Assembly (NCBI RefSeq): GCF_001639105.2
Contig: NZ_CP028902.1
Coordinates: forward strand, 308,150 to 372,149
Direction: 5' to 3'
Length of the DNA stretch: 64,000 nucleotides
From: Azospirillum humicireducens
GTDB lineage: Bacteria; Pseudomonadota; Alphaproteobacteria; Azospirillales; Azospirillaceae
The position numbers were made by a program, and so were the translations under genes. Below the pieces are notes generated by a model. The model had not been told where the DNA came from and made no database searches. It was given only the letters and a program-made list of their open reading frames with translations. Shown here piece by piece: positions 38,101 through 44,608 of this stretch; within the stretch, counting starts at the first letter, position 1; each line of letters starts with the position of its first letter.

Positions 38101-39110
38101 CCTCGGGCGAGGTGAGCAGGGACTTCACCGCAACGCTTCCCACGCTCGCCAGCGACCGCGACGCCGATCAGACGCTGGTCTACAGCGTGAGCGGCCTTCC
38201 CGCCGGGCTGAGCTTCACCCCGGCACCCGGCCGAGGCGGCACCATCTCAGGCATTCCGGCCGCGGGAACGGCGGGCAGCCATGTCCTGACCCTGACGGTG
38301 AGCGACGGCGCCGGAGGCATCGCCGAAACTACGACGCGCCTGACCATCGAAGCTCCTCCCGCGCCGCCGCCCACACCGGCCAGGGGCGCGGCGGTCGCCG
38401 TCGCGAGCAACACCACCACGGTGCTCAGCGACGCACCAAACAGCGCGTTGCCCCCACCGGGCGGTTCCGCCGCATCGGACAACGCTCCCGGAAACTCCGC
38501 GCGGGTCATCACGACCGCCGCCATCTCCGGCAGCGGGTCGGAGGGCGGAGCGGGCAGCGGCCGCGTCATCACGTCGAACAGCATCGGCAGCATGTCGAGC
38601 ATCGAAACCGGGCGCGTCATCACCATCAGCAACATCGGCGGTCCCATGAGCGCGAGCCCGTCGGTCAGCTCCGTGACCGGCAACGTTGCGACGGGAACAT
38701 CGGGCATCGGCGGCAGCGCCATGAACCTATCGTCCTCAGGGGTGAGCATCGGCGACACTCTTGGAAGCGTGTCGGGCAATGCGGCAACCAGCACACCGGA
38801 AGCGCCCGGCGCCAGCCGGAGGATCGACCTTCCGTCCGGCAAACGGCTGCCGGATGAATTGCAGGACCAGCAACCAGGGAGACGGATACCCGCCACCGCT
38901 GAACCGCCGGACAATGAACCGGCAGCTCCGCCGAGCGGATCGGGAGGCGAGGCGGCTCCGTCGGGTGACCGGGCGGAGTTCGATCCGGCGCCCATCGGCC
39001 AACCATCCTTCTCGCGACAGGTTGCCCGGGCGCATGGCGCGGCGGATGCCGGAATGGCAAATTTGCTGGTGGCGCTTTCTCGCCACACCCCGCCTAATCA
39101 AGCAGCCTGA
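23142..39110 (+). CDS. Giant repetitive surface/secreted protein (DUF4347, RTX and autotransporter-type repeats)
   Basis: 5322 residues, very acidic and rich in Gly, Thr, Ala, Ser; the only Cys I noticed is in LLYGCRVTA. Order of parts: basic N-terminus with a LEPR-XLL-like motif LESRFMYDAAG (32-42); DUF4347 (about 100-245, VVFINANVPDLLAVING to LYGCRV); then repeated modules, each made of an Ig/cadherin-like segment, a CSLREA-like TLREALAIA, a beta-strand repeat GGLTKDGAGTLTLSG and blocks of RTX calcium repeats (GGAGNDTIDGG). From about residue 3850 come tandem autotransporter-associated beta-strand repeats, then from about 4300 Ig-like and cadherin-like domains, a putative-Ig segment GLPAGLSF (about 5025), and a Ser/Pro-rich C-terminal 260 residues. 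No signal peptide and no beta-barrel; RTX repeats point to type I export, but no secretion genes are in the window. Probable adhesin or biofilm matrix protein (inference). Modules 2 and 3 are a tandem copy. Confidence 0.9.
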   Translation: MRGNFWLDDGVSGKREKRDTRKSAFSWTIIALESRFMYDAAGVATAADPAHTEPTTDSTHAEPSDRGAADQALIDAAALVPPPAAGPQVIREADPAQAGGRKEVVFINANVPDLLAVINGVRPGTEIVLLDPSRDGIGQVAAWAQRRTGYDAINIVGHGAVGAVDIGSTRLDAAGAAAQAERLALWGRALTAEGDLLLYGCRVTAQGQGVELLQALSSATGADVAASSDRTGGRVVGGDWELESSVGAVAASGALDTGRLVSYAHTLGANTAPTVTGLDTDQTPWAGDGSAARLDAGFDLTVSDAENGGNWTGASVTVKRSGTAVTTDVFDFDTGTVASAAALFTVNGNELQAGGSTFATVSTTGGVLTISFTGSGTTPDTALVQDVMRRITFRTDSPAGNMPVEVTLNDGTDSTTVTVTVTSDVIQVNSTADTADDNDRNAVTLREALAIATPAGGTPTIRFGSALAGQTITLASGLTLSASQSWDASAADGLTIAGNELTLNSGVTLTVTTGTGTAATLSAPLSGAGGLTKDGAGTLTLSGANTHTGMTTLAAGELVLSGGSAIADSAAVSVSGGTLTLAANETIGTLGSTGGTLTLAGHTLTANGAVLNAGGMGRGAGDTGTLASNYASGATITGTSGDDSILGSTSADTIDGGAGNDTIDGGSGNDSILGGDGDDSLVGGALNSTVAGGNTDYIDGGAGNDTLIGGGGPDTLIGGDGDDTFDYTGNGKSDLASSTELYDSIVGGAGTNTLLIGGSAALTVGGGVSFGRASGIQQIAAIASSSAQSLTLNADAYTAGIRTIDLSGDTITSGNNAVDMSAAGGSVTIIGGAGSDSITGSAYADSLSGGGGNDTFIYATTSDLFSNNILVDSIDGGAGSDAIRLGSSGFTIAAADSFATRIIGVESITTNSTASPISITVGNDFHSAGFRAINLSGDVNTAGQNLIDASAVTAGNMTLIGGDGADTILGGTGNDTINGGGGNDSISGGAGNDSINGGTGADTIHGGDGNDTIDGSSDHDSILGGAGNDSLVGGTGNDTLEGGAGNDSLSGGSNDDSLDGGDGDDTLGGGAGNDTFTGGAGQDVFKDTALNLTGGVITDLAGGDTIHVANGALSSTPTAANIRITGTGAGATLEIDTDATDFSSIDSSVTVPNTTVSSFTATKVSSDAVFIAQGSPSIANLSGDSVALTPGTPVRIDQSGDATANDGGAGWSGGTLTVQRSATGSTANGAWTADRFGFAGSVITATGTAASGTLSEGGTDFATYSLSGGVLTVTFTANATAARVYALLNALTYDNETPAGTVTLTVTLTNTNGTATATTTVTSDVVTVTATGDGASIDVTDGVDLREALAIAAALGGTPTIRFGSALAGQTITLGSGLTLSASQSWDTGAADGLVIAGSGLTLNSGVTLTVTTGTGTAATLSAPLSGAGGLTKDGAGTLTLSGTNTHSGTTTLNAGELVLTGGSAIADTAAVSVSGGTMRLAADETIGTLNGTGGTLTLAGHTLTASGAVLNAGGMDRGANDTGTLASSYAGGATITGTSGADSISGGSGADRIDGGAGNDTIRGGAGDDTLIGGDGDDTFDYTGNRQNDFIANNAFIDSIDGGAGTDSLLFGGTNGLTLNASVSFARVGLVERIDAIATSGALSITLNANAYTAGIRTVDLSGDTNATGTNTISVSELAGGMTLIGSAGNDSITGTAYADTIRGGAGNDVFLYMTYASLFSNNALIDSIDGGDGTDSLRIGSVGTAFTITATDSFATRVSNVETLAAAPNSAAVSVTVGDGFYNAGFRTIDFSGDTNTSGENLIDASAVTAGDLTLTGSAGNDTIRGGAGNDTISGGGRNDTLYGNGGDDLIDGGAGTDTLDGGAGNDTLTSGTGDDTLTGGAGNDVFKDSVSNLTGSIITDIAEGDAIQLASVSGLTAANIRITGAGPTLEIDTDGTDFSTVEVSVAVPNATANSFTVSSANNGADTLFNLRVAPVIANLSGDSVALTPGTPVRIDQSGDATANDGGAGWSGGTLTVQRSATGSTANGAWTADRFGFAGSVITATGTAASGTLSEGGTDFATYSLSGGVLTVTFTANATAARVYALLNALTYDNETPAGTVTLTVTLTNTNGTATATTTVTSDVVTVTATGDGASIDVTDGVDLREALAIAAALGGTPTIRFGSALAGQTITLGSGLTLSASQSWDTGAADGLVIAGSGLTLNSGVTLTVTTGTGTAATLSAPLSGAGGLTKDGAGTLTLSGTNTHSGTTTLNAGELVLTGGSAIADTAAVSVSGGTMRLAADETIGTLNGTGGTLTLAGHTLTASGAVLNAGGMDRGANDTGTLASSYAGGATITGTSGADSISGGSGADRIDGGAGNDTIRGGAGDDTLIGGDGDDTFDYTGNRQNDFIANNAFIDSIDGGAGTDSLLFGGTNGLTLNASVSFARVGLVERIDAIATSGALSITLNANAYTAGIRTVDLSGDTNATGTNTISVSELAGGMTLIGSAGNDSITGTAYADTIRGGAGNDVFLYMTYASLFSNNALIDSIDGGDGTDSLRIGSVGTAFTITATDSFATRVSNVETLAAAPNSAAVSVTVGDGFYNAGFRTIDFSGDTNTSGENLIDASAVTAGDLTLTGSAGNDTIRGGAGNDTISGGGRNDTLYGNGGDDLIDGGAGTDTLDGGAGNDTLTSGTGDDTLTGGAGNDVFKDSVSNLTGSIITDIAEGDAIQLASVSGLTAANIRITGAGPTLEIDTDGTDFSTVEVSVAVPNATANSFTVSSANNGADTLFNLRVAPVIANLSGDSVALTPGTPVRIDQSGDATANDGGAGWSGGTLTVQRSATGSTASGAWTADRFGFAGSVITATGTAASGTLSEGGTDFATYSLSGGVLTVTFTANATAARVGALLNALTYENDTPAGTVTLTVTLSNANGASTSATTTVTSDVVTVTATGDGASIDVTNGVDLREALTIAAALGGTPTIRFGSALAGQTITLGSGLTLSASQSWDTGAADGLVIAGSGLTLNSGVTLTVTTGTGTAATLSAPLDGAGGLTKDGAGTLTLSGANTHTGTTTLNAGELVLTGGSAIADTAAVSVSGGTLRLAADETIGTLNGTGGTLTLAGHTLTASGAVLNAGGMDRGANDTGTLASSYASGATITGTSGNDSIIGGSGDDSIDGGAGNDTIRGGAGADTLIGGNGDDTFDYTNGASADFAANSALIDSIDGGTGTNTLLVGGTGGFTVGNAVSFARASQIQRIAAIASSSSLSISLNANAYTTGIRSIDLSGDTDAGGANSVSAQQMGGGVTIIGGSGNESLTGSAYDDTILGGSGNSVITGSGGADSLSGGDGDDVFVYANSTVLFSANVLVDSIDGGAGNDAIRLGNSGFTIGSSDSFATRISNVERIIASGTTVNPISITVGNDFYNAGFRAIDLSADTSSQGQNLIDASRVTAGGLTLIGSTGPDSILGGSGNDTINGGSGADTILGGAGNDSIDGGTGNDSIDGGDGDDTIDGGAGVDTIDGGVGNDRFQGTNTTLTGDRITDFGTGDALYLIGRSGLTAANIRVTGTGNAAVVEIDINATTFATVEVTIATPGLVTSGFIAAAANGNADTQFTLNSAPLIRNLNGDSVALTAGSALLDQGTAATVEDAENDSAGWAGGTLTVKRSATGATANGAWTADRFGFTGSAITATGTTSGTLSEGGTDFATYSISGGTLTITFTAGATSARIGALLSAITYRNDTPAGTVSLTVTLTDGNGGSATATTTVTSDVVTVTATGDSATIDVTDGVDLREALAIAAALGGTPTIRFDAGLAGQTITLASGLTLSASQSWDASAADGLVIAGSGLTLDSGVTLTVTNGTGTAATLAATLTGAGTLDKQGAGTLTLSGSNSYGATNVSAGTLAVASDGNLGAGGVTLAAGSTLQVTGATTIDNAVALTGAATLQTDAAVTLSGALSGSAILTKSGTGTLTLSNTANGTGMSGGLTVTAGALSVDTDSALSGGTVTLDGGTLRISAATTVDNAIALGSGGGIVEAQSGSIALTGALSGSGALTLSGGGTLTLSGSNSHSGGTTLTGTGTVVVGSDAAFGTGAVTVSGGGIAITASRSLSNAIALTLTSTALSVAAGATLTLSGTLSGSGALEKTDAGTLILSGTAGFAGATTVTAGTLLVSGALSDTSGVTVASGATLGGTGSIAGAVGIASGGAIAPGTGAGTAGTLTLSGGLTIASGGTLRADINGNTAGSGYDRIAVTGAVDVSGATLSITQGYTPAQGDRFILVANDGSDAVTGLFSSVAEGALLTVGGTVYRVSYAGDTGNDLVLTVVPTVTAAAITVTGATGTGGVYRIGDTVTVSWDSTATGDGNAALTSVTVDFSQFGGGSAVVATNAEGIWTASYTIVSGGLEATGRTVGITANGPDGTATTTSASSTSAAVDPLAPTVTGVTATTADGAYKAGDTITIQVTFSQAVTVTGTPALTLETGATDRTASYSGGSGTATLTFTYTVQAGDTSADLDAVSAVALALNAGGIQDAAGNAAVLTLPAPGAGGSLGANKAIVIDTTAPTLGTASLTAATDSGASASDGITNATDPAFSVTVAEAGLTLELLRGNSVVATITSTAGTNTLTHSGAAEGSGLSYRVRVTDAAGNQTTSEAATVTIDRSAPTVSAPAGQTIAEDGTTGALTVTVGDGVTAAGTVQFTATSSDTVLIPSSGIQITGSGADRTVTVTPAADRFGSAHITLTMTDEAGNTATETFTVTVTPVAETPVVSGATGTSEDTLSAVIAIARASADGAEISHFRISGITGGTLYRNPDRSGAITDGDLITAAEATAVYFLPSQNANTADGSLFGFQVQGARDASGNGLSPTAAAVTLTVSAVNDAPVLGGATSGQTITDKETAQPFASYTIDDPDNGQSLTISIAYDPATGRFENAEGFTAAGGQLSFTGTSAAAQTALRGLTFIPSENRNAPGTVEAVAFTLTATDSAGAVAMAGAGLSVRSVNDAPTIVGTLSVPSGEVSRDFTATLPTLASDRDADQTLVYSVSGLPAGLSFTPAPGRGGTISGIPAAGTAGSHVLTLTVSDGAGGIAETTTRLTIEAPPAPPPTPARGAAVAVASNTTTVLSDAPNSALPPPGGSAASDNAPGNSARVITTAAISGSGSEGGAGSGRVITSNSIGSMSSIETGRVITISNIGGPMSASPSVSSVTGNVATGTSGIGGSAMNLSSSGVSIGDTLGSVSGNAATSTPEAPGASRRIDLPSGKRLPDELQDQQPGRRIPATAEPPDNEPAAPPSGSGGEAAPSGDRAEFDPAPIGQPSFSRQVARAHGAADAGMANLLVALSRHTPPNQAA
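26672..29074 (+). repeat. Tandem 2403-bp duplication, copy 1
   Basis: Begins at CATCGCGAATCTGTCC and spans 801 codons, from IANLSGDSVALTPG to FNLRVAPV. Every stretch compared with copy 2 (offset exactly 2403) was identical, including third codon positions. The left neighbour module (about 23946-26671) is related but clearly diverged. Confidence 0.92.
29075..31477 (+). repeat. Tandem 2403-bp duplication, copy 2
   Basis: In-frame second copy of the 801-codon module. Identity with copy 1 continues past its end into 31478-31793, with a single visible change (AAC to AGC, Asn to Ser, at about 31629), then falls away. This shows the crossover used the start of the next related module. Confidence 0.92.
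31478..31793 (+). repeat. Third, partial near-identical copy of the module start
   Basis: First 316 bases repeat the module start almost without change; after 31793 the sequence is a diverged relative (GTCTACGCCC becomes GTCGGCGCCC). This segment probably served as the homology that allowed the duplication. Confidence 0.8.
34680..35760 (+). repeat. Autotransporter-associated beta-strand repeats
   Basis: Five or more repeats of the form LTKSGTGTLTLSN, LEKTDAGTLILSGTAGFAG and LTLSGGGTLTLSGSNSHSGG, separated by 60-80 residues, matching the passenger-associated (PATR-type) beta-strand repeat. In known proteins these stack into a right-handed beta helix. Isolated copies also occur once per module earlier in the protein. 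Confidence 0.8.
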
Positions 39111-39136
39111 GGCGATGGGGCGTCAGGGGAATCGCT

Positions 39137-39433
39137 TCAGGTTAACGTGTTGGATTGTCGGATGAGGCGTTCGAGATAGTCTGGGTCGAGATTGGCGCGT
39201 TTTCGCCTGACTTTGAGGCTTTGCTTGTCGGCGGGCATTCGGACGAGGTTCATGGCGATATGACGGATGATGGCCATGTTTTGAGGCCCGTTTCCTGACC
39301 TGAGGCGGGTGAGGTCATCGTGGAAGACGACGTCGAGCACCCAGTGCAGGCGGTTCTCGATGCCCCAATGAGCGCGAACGGCGCGAGCGAACGTCTCGGC
39401 GTCCAGGGTGGTGGAGCACAGATAATACCGCAT
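39137..39433 (-). pseudogene. ISAs1-family transposase, C-terminal fragment
   Basis: 98 residues with YYLCSTTLDAETFARAVRAH, WGIENRLHWVLDVVFHDD and MAIIRHIAMNLVR, the closing motifs of ISAs1 (H-repeat type) transposases, ending RLIRQSNTLT. The rest of the roughly 370-residue protein is missing; the break is at about 39436, where an IS630-like element starts. It lies 26 bases after the giant gene stop and points toward it. Confidence 0.85.
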
Positions 39434-39525
39434 CCAGAAATTTCTGACTCGCGTTGTGTTGCAGGGGATTGAGGCTGCGGCTTTGGTGTGATTCGCTGTC
39501 CGCTCTATTCAGCGGGGGAGCGGGA

Positions 39526-39751
39526 ATGCCAGCGATAGCGATCCGACAGGACATCTCGGTCTGCGAGTTGCGCCGGCAGGCCCGATTGGAGGAGGACGGG
39601 CGGGTGGCGGCGCGTCTTCTGGCGATCGCCACCGTGCTGAACGGTCACAGCCGGGCCCACGCCGCGCGCTTGGGCGGGATGGACCGGCAGACCTTGCGCG
39701 ATTGGGTGCATCGTTTCAACGCCGAGGACGTGGCCGGTTTCGGGGTTTCGG
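39526..39751 (+). pseudogene. IS630-family transposase, N-terminal fragment
   Basis: From ATG 39526 (GGGAG upstream) about 75 codons read MPAIAIRQDISVCELRRQAR and HAARLGGMDRQTLRDWVHRF NAEDVAGF, the HTH start of IS630-type transposases. The frame is then cut at 39752 by the terminal repeat of an IS256 element. The frame stays open to 39822 with IS256 sequence, which is not a real extension. Confidence 0.78.
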
Positions 39752-41090
39752 GGTCACGTCCGTCAAGGTGGTGGAAATTGGAAGGTGGTCAGGAGCGTCG
39801 TCGGTCAGGCCGCCTTTGTTGAGGGGAGCGGTGTGATAGCGGGCTCATCGGCGGCGGCGATACCGGCCATGGTTTCGAGCGTCAGGTACCGGTGTTGAAG
39901 CTGCCAGTCGTCGTTCTGTTCCAGCAAGATCGCACCGACGAGCCTTCGAACACTTTCTTCATTTGGGAATATGCCAACAACATCCGTGCGGCGTTTCACT
40001 TCCTTGTTGAGACGTTCAAGAGGATTCGTCGAGTGTAGTTTGGTGCGGTGTGCCTCTGGATAGTCCATGTAGGCGAGCACATCGTGCTCGGCGGCATCGA
40101 GCAGCGCCGCCACCTTGGGGAAGCGTGCCCGCAGCTGATCGGCGACATGGCGCCAGACCTCGCCGGCGATCTTGCGGTCGGGCTGCACGAACACTTGGCG
40201 CACGGCGGCCGACACCACGGTCTGCTGCCCCTTGGGCACATGGCACAGCAGCGAACGAAGGAAATGAACACGGCAACGTTGCCAGGTGGCGCTCAGCACT
40301 TGGCTGATCGCCGCCTTCAGCCCCTCATGGGCATCGGATATCACCAGCTTCACGCCTTTCAGCCCGCGCCGTACGAGGCCGCGCAGGAACTCGATCCAGA
40401 AGATCGCCGCCTCCGATTGCCCCAGCCCAAGGCCGAGGATCTCGCGCCGCCCATCCTGATTGACGCCGGTGGCGATTATCGCGGCGATCGAGACGATGCG
40501 GCCGTCTTGGCGGACCTTCAGGTAGGTGGCATCCAGCCAGAGGTACGGCCAGTCCCCCTCCAGCGGACGCTCCAAGAAGGACTGTACCCGGGTGTCGATC
40601 TCCTGGCACAGCGCCGAAACCTGGGACTTGGAGATGCCGGTCATACCGAGTGCCTGGACGAGGTCATCGACCTTCCGGGTTGAGACGCCCTGGATCCAGG
40701 CCTCCTGGATGACCGCGGTGAGCGCCTTCTCGGCCGTCTTGCGCGGCTCCAGGAAGGCAGGGAAGTAGCTGCCCTGCCGCAGCTTGGGGATCTTCAGGTC
40801 CAGCGTGCCGAGCCGGGTATCGAGCTGGCGCGGGCGCGAGCCGTTGCGATAGGTGGTGCGCGTGTCGCTGCGCTCATGCCGCGCGGCGCCGATCAGCGCC
40901 TCGACCTCGAAGTCCATCAGCCGATGCAACGTGTGCTCGGCGACGGAGCGCAGACAGTCGCCATCCGTGCTCTTCTGGATCTGCTCGATCAGTGCCATTC
41001 TGTCGTCGGTCATCGTCGTGTCCTTGGTCGTGGTCGCGTGTCGCAACTCGACCTTACCGAAGATGCGCGATGACCACCTCCTGCCGCCGA
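39752..41090 (-). mobile_element. IS256-family insertion sequence, right end lost
   Basis: Left end begins GGTCACGTCCGTCAAGGTGG at 39752, the same type of terminal repeat as the IS256 remnant at 57262. On the right, subterminal sequence matching the left (GGTGGTCA near 41070-41080) is present but the outer repeat is not, and a truncated kinase begins soon after. The right edge is therefore approximate and looks deleted. Transposase intact. Confidence 0.7.
39805..41013 (-). CDS. IS256-family (mutator) transposase
   Basis: 402 residues from ATG 41013; the open frame upstream to 41094 lacks family features. The DDE catalytic residues are visible: Asp in LWLDATYLKV, Asp in LVISDAHEGLK and Glu in STNPLERLNKEVKRR, with the conserved RTDVVGIFPNEESVRRLVGA near the end. 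Length is normal and no frameshift is seen, so the protein may be active although the element has lost one end. It cuts IS630 sequence on the left and adjoins a headless kinase on the right. Confidence 0.93.
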   Translation of the reverse strand: MTDDRMALIEQIQKSTDGDCLRSVAEHTLHRLMDFEVEALIGAARHERSDTRTTYRNGSRPRQLDTRLGTLDLKIPKLRQGSYFPAFLEPRKTAEKALTAVIQEAWIQGVSTRKVDDLVQALGMTGISKSQVSALCQEIDTRVQSFLERPLEGDWPYLWLDATYLKVRQDGRIVSIAAIIATGVNQDGRREILGLGLGQSEAAIFWIEFLRGLVRRGLKGVKLVISDAHEGLKAAISQVLSATWQRCRVHFLRSLLCHVPKGQQTVVSAAVRQVFVQPDRKIAGEVWRHVADQLRARFPKVAALLDAAEHDVLAYMDYPEAHRTKLHSTNPLERLNKEVKRRTDVVGIFPNEESVRRLVGAILLEQNDDWQLQHRYLTLETMAGIAAADEPAITPLPSTKAA

Positions 41091-41110
41091 ACACACCGCC
41101 TGCGAGGCGG

Positions 41111-41171
41111 AGGATCGGGCTGGGGCCGGGCTACGCTGTGTGCGAGCTTCGCCCGGCCCCAGCCCGATCCT
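41111..41171. repeat. Perfect 21-bp inverted repeat
   Basis: AGGATCGGGCTGGGGCCGGG plus C at 41111-41131 is repeated as its exact complement at 41151-41171, with a 19-base loop between. It lies between the decayed IS256 end and the kinase ATG at 41174. No T-run follows, so a plain terminator is not obvious. It may have formed during the rearrangement or be part of an unrecognised element. Confidence 0.85.
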
Positions 41172-41173
41172 TC

Positions 41174-42163
41174 ATGGGCGCTTTTTCCACCACGCCCATG
41201 GACGTTACCCGCCGCCGGCTGAACGCCGCCACGGTACAGCCGGCACGGCCGGCAGTGTCAAACAGCTCGCTGTATTTCTCCATCCTGACCTCGGTCGCCA
41301 TGGTAGCGCTGGTCGCCTTCTTCATTTCGTGCCGCATCTCGCGGCCACTCAAGCAGATCGGCGAAGCGGCCGAGCGGCTTGGACGGGGGGAGTCGGTGGA
41401 GCTGGACGAGCGGAGGGGGCCTGACGAGGTTCGCCGTGCAGCGACCGCCTTCAACACCATGGGCGCGCGCCTGCGACGCTTCGTCGATGACCGCACACGG
41501 ATGCTGGCAGCGGTCAGCCACGACCTGCGCACCCCCATCACCAACCTGCGCCTGAGGGTGGAACTGCTCGACGAGGGCGAAACGAAGCAGCGCATGCTGG
41601 ACAATGTGGAGGAACTCCGGCTGACCGCCGAGGCCATGCTGTCCTTCGCCCGCGAGGAGGGTAGCGAGGAGGCGCGGGCCGTGGATCTCGTCTCGCTGGT
41701 TGAAAGCGTGTGCGAGGACATGGCCGACGTCGGCGCCCCCGTGAGTTTCGATGGTGCCGCCAAACTGCCGGCGATATGCCGCCCGATCGCCATGCGGCGG
41801 GTCGTCCGCAACCTCGTTGAAAACGCCATCGCCTATGGTGCCGAGGCCAGGGTTTCCGTGCGTCCCGACGGCGGCGACATTCGGGTGACCGTCGAGGACA
41901 GGGGGCCTGGCATCCCGGCGGTGGACATCGAGCGGGTGTTCGAACCTTTCGTCAGGCTTGAGACATCGCGCAACCGGAGCACCGGCGGCGTCGGGCTTGG
42001 GCTGTCCATCGCCCGCTCCATCGTCCGCGGCCATGGTGGCGACATCTGCCTGGAGAACCGGCAGGATGGCGGCTTGCGCGCCGTCCTCACGCTTCCGGCA
42101 ATGCATGTCGTCGGTGACGACCGACAGGGCAGGCGTACACCTGCGCGGCAGATCGCGGCCTGA
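41174..42163 (+). pseudogene. Sensor histidine kinase lacking its N-terminal sensor region
   Basis: 329 codons from ATG 41174. Remaining parts: one TM helix (SSLYFSILTSVAMVALVAFF), HAMP (RISRPLKQIGEAAERLGRG), HisKA with phospho-acceptor His in LAAVSHDLRTPITNLR, and HATPase_c with N-box LVENAIAYG, DRGPGIP and GGVGLGLSIARSIV. EnvZ/OmpR-type kinases have a first TM and a periplasmic sensor before this; both are gone, along with any upstream response regulator. An ATG exists, so a constitutively cytoplasmic-facing product is possible, but loss by deletion next to IS256 is the simpler reading. Confidence 0.8.
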
Positions 42164-42445
42164 TGCCACTCCGATGGGAGGCGTTTCTGGCAGCGCCAAG
42201 GTTCCGTGGCCGCCGCGTATTCATGAAGCATGGACATGACCTCATGCCGGCCATGCCGCCTGGTCGGCGGGTCCGACTTGACCTATTTTCCGCCCATCAA
42301 GCCGGGTCGAGTGCCACCACGGGACTGACCACATCCGCCGCCGGCAAAGTCGGCGCCGCCTTGGCCTCCGTCCGGCACCTCCATTCCACCTTGGCCTTCG
42401 ATGATAGGAGGTCCAGGCCGCCGCGGCGGGCGGCAGGAGCAGCCC
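42164..42445. other. Spacer after kinase remnant
   Basis: 282 bases. Several short frames are open but none has a ribosome site with family-like sequence. Nothing regulatory is clear. Confidence 0.3.
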
Positions 42446-42598
42446 ATGATCTGCATCGGCATCGGACTTGTCGTTACGACCTTCTACGTCATTCTGCTGG
42501 CGGGAACCGAGCGCGGCTTCGGTATTCCGCGTCACTCCGAAACGATCCCAGGTCCGATGCGGACGCGCCGCCCCTCGGGCGAGGAACGTATGGGCTGA
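42446..42598 (+). CDS. Possible 50-residue membrane peptide
   Basis: ATG 42446 has AGGAG at 42435-42439, 6 bases upstream. The product starts MICIGIGLVVTTFYVILLAG, one strong transmembrane helix, followed by a basic, Pro/Arg-rich tail. I recognise no family. It could be a real small protein or a chance frame in a decayed stretch between the kinase remnant and the reductase gene. Confidence 0.35.
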   Translation: MICIGIGLVVTTFYVILLAGTERGFGIPRHSETIPGPMRTRRPSGEERMG

Positions 42599-42691
42599 TC
42601 GCTCCGCCCCACGCCGTGGGCCAGGAGCAAGGTTGGAGCGCATGCGCACCCGGCCGCCCATTCATGAAAATCAGATATAGCTTCATGTTGA

Positions 42692-43771
<1,080 letters not shown>

Positions 43772-43793
43772 CCGAAGCGAGGGAAGAGAACCG

Positions 43794-44087
43794 ATGGAAC
43801 GGCCGAGCGGACTATCGAGGCGGAATGCGATGACGGCGGCGCTCTCTCTGCCTCTGGCGATGGGAGTGGGCCTTTCGGCCGGTTCCGCCGCCGTCCGGCA
43901 GGTTCAATCCCGGGCAGTGCCTCTGGTCGCCTTTTTCTCCCGCACCGGCAACACCCGCGTCGTCGCGGGCCAGATCCGGCGGGCTCGTGACGCGGACCTG
44001 TTCGAGATCGAGCCAGCCGCCCCCTATCCCGAAGACTATAAGGCGATCGTCATGCAGGCGGACCAGGAGCGGCAAACCCTTGCGTAA
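43794..44087 (+). pseudogene. Flavodoxin-like protein, truncated after about 97 residues
   Basis: N-terminal basic/hydrophobic leader (SRRNAMTAALSLPLAMGVG, possibly Tat) then LVAFFSRTGNTRVVAGQIRR, the FMN phosphate-binding loop, and [19 protein letters not shown]. Family members run on for another 80-100 residues that complete the flavodoxin fold; here the frame stops at 44085-44087 soon after the first third. It starts 22 bases after the reductase stop. Probably non-functional through deletion of its 3' part. Confidence 0.75.
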
Positions 44088-44206
44088 ACAACCCGATGGC
44101 TGGGCGGCATCCGGCCCGGCCGATGAGCGGGTCCCCCTGCGGGTTCCGGATCCCCGACGCCGAAAGCCTACGGACGCCGCCGGATCGGACCGAAAGGAAG
44201 ACAGCA

Positions 44207-44608
44207 ATGAACGGCACCATCGACGGCATCGCGGCGGCGCTCCCCCACATGGCTCGGCAGAAGAGCGGACACATCATCAACGTCTCCTCGGTCGCCGGCC
44301 ACAAGGTGCGCCCCGGCAGCGCCGTCTACGCCGCGACCAAGGCGGCGGTGCGCATGCTGTCCGAGGAGCTGCGGATGGAGGTGAAGCCCTACAACATCCG
44401 CACCACCATCATCTCGCCGGGTGCGGTGCGGTCGGAGCTGCCGCAGAGCATCACCGAGGCCGACGTGGCCAAGGGCATCCGGGATTTCTATCAGGCCGTC
44501 GCCATTCCGGCGGACAGCTTCGCGCGGATGGTCGCCTTCGCGATCAGCCAGCCCGAAGACGTGGATGTGAACGAGATCCTGTTCCGCCCAACAGCGCAGG
44601 AACTGTGA
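44207..44608 (+). pseudogene. Short-chain dehydrogenase lacking its N-terminal half
   Basis: 133 codons. ATG 44207 has AGGAAG 6 bases upstream, then after MNG it jumps directly into [20 protein letters not shown]. The catalytic core is present ([11 protein letters not shown]er, YAATKAA Tyr/Lys) and the C-terminus [14 protein letters not shown] is normal, but the Rossmann TGxxxGxG region and NNAG motif (about 100 residues) are gone, so it cannot bind cofactor. An in-frame internal deletion after the first few codons would explain both the kept ribosome site and the loss. Its TGA overlaps the MFS ATG (TGATG). Confidence 0.8.

Noticed and set aside
40853..41173. Continuous plus-strand frame joining IS256 antisense sequence to the kinase
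   Set aside because: The first 107 codons are antisense to the transposase and unlike any sensor domain; the fusion is a by-product of the deletion.
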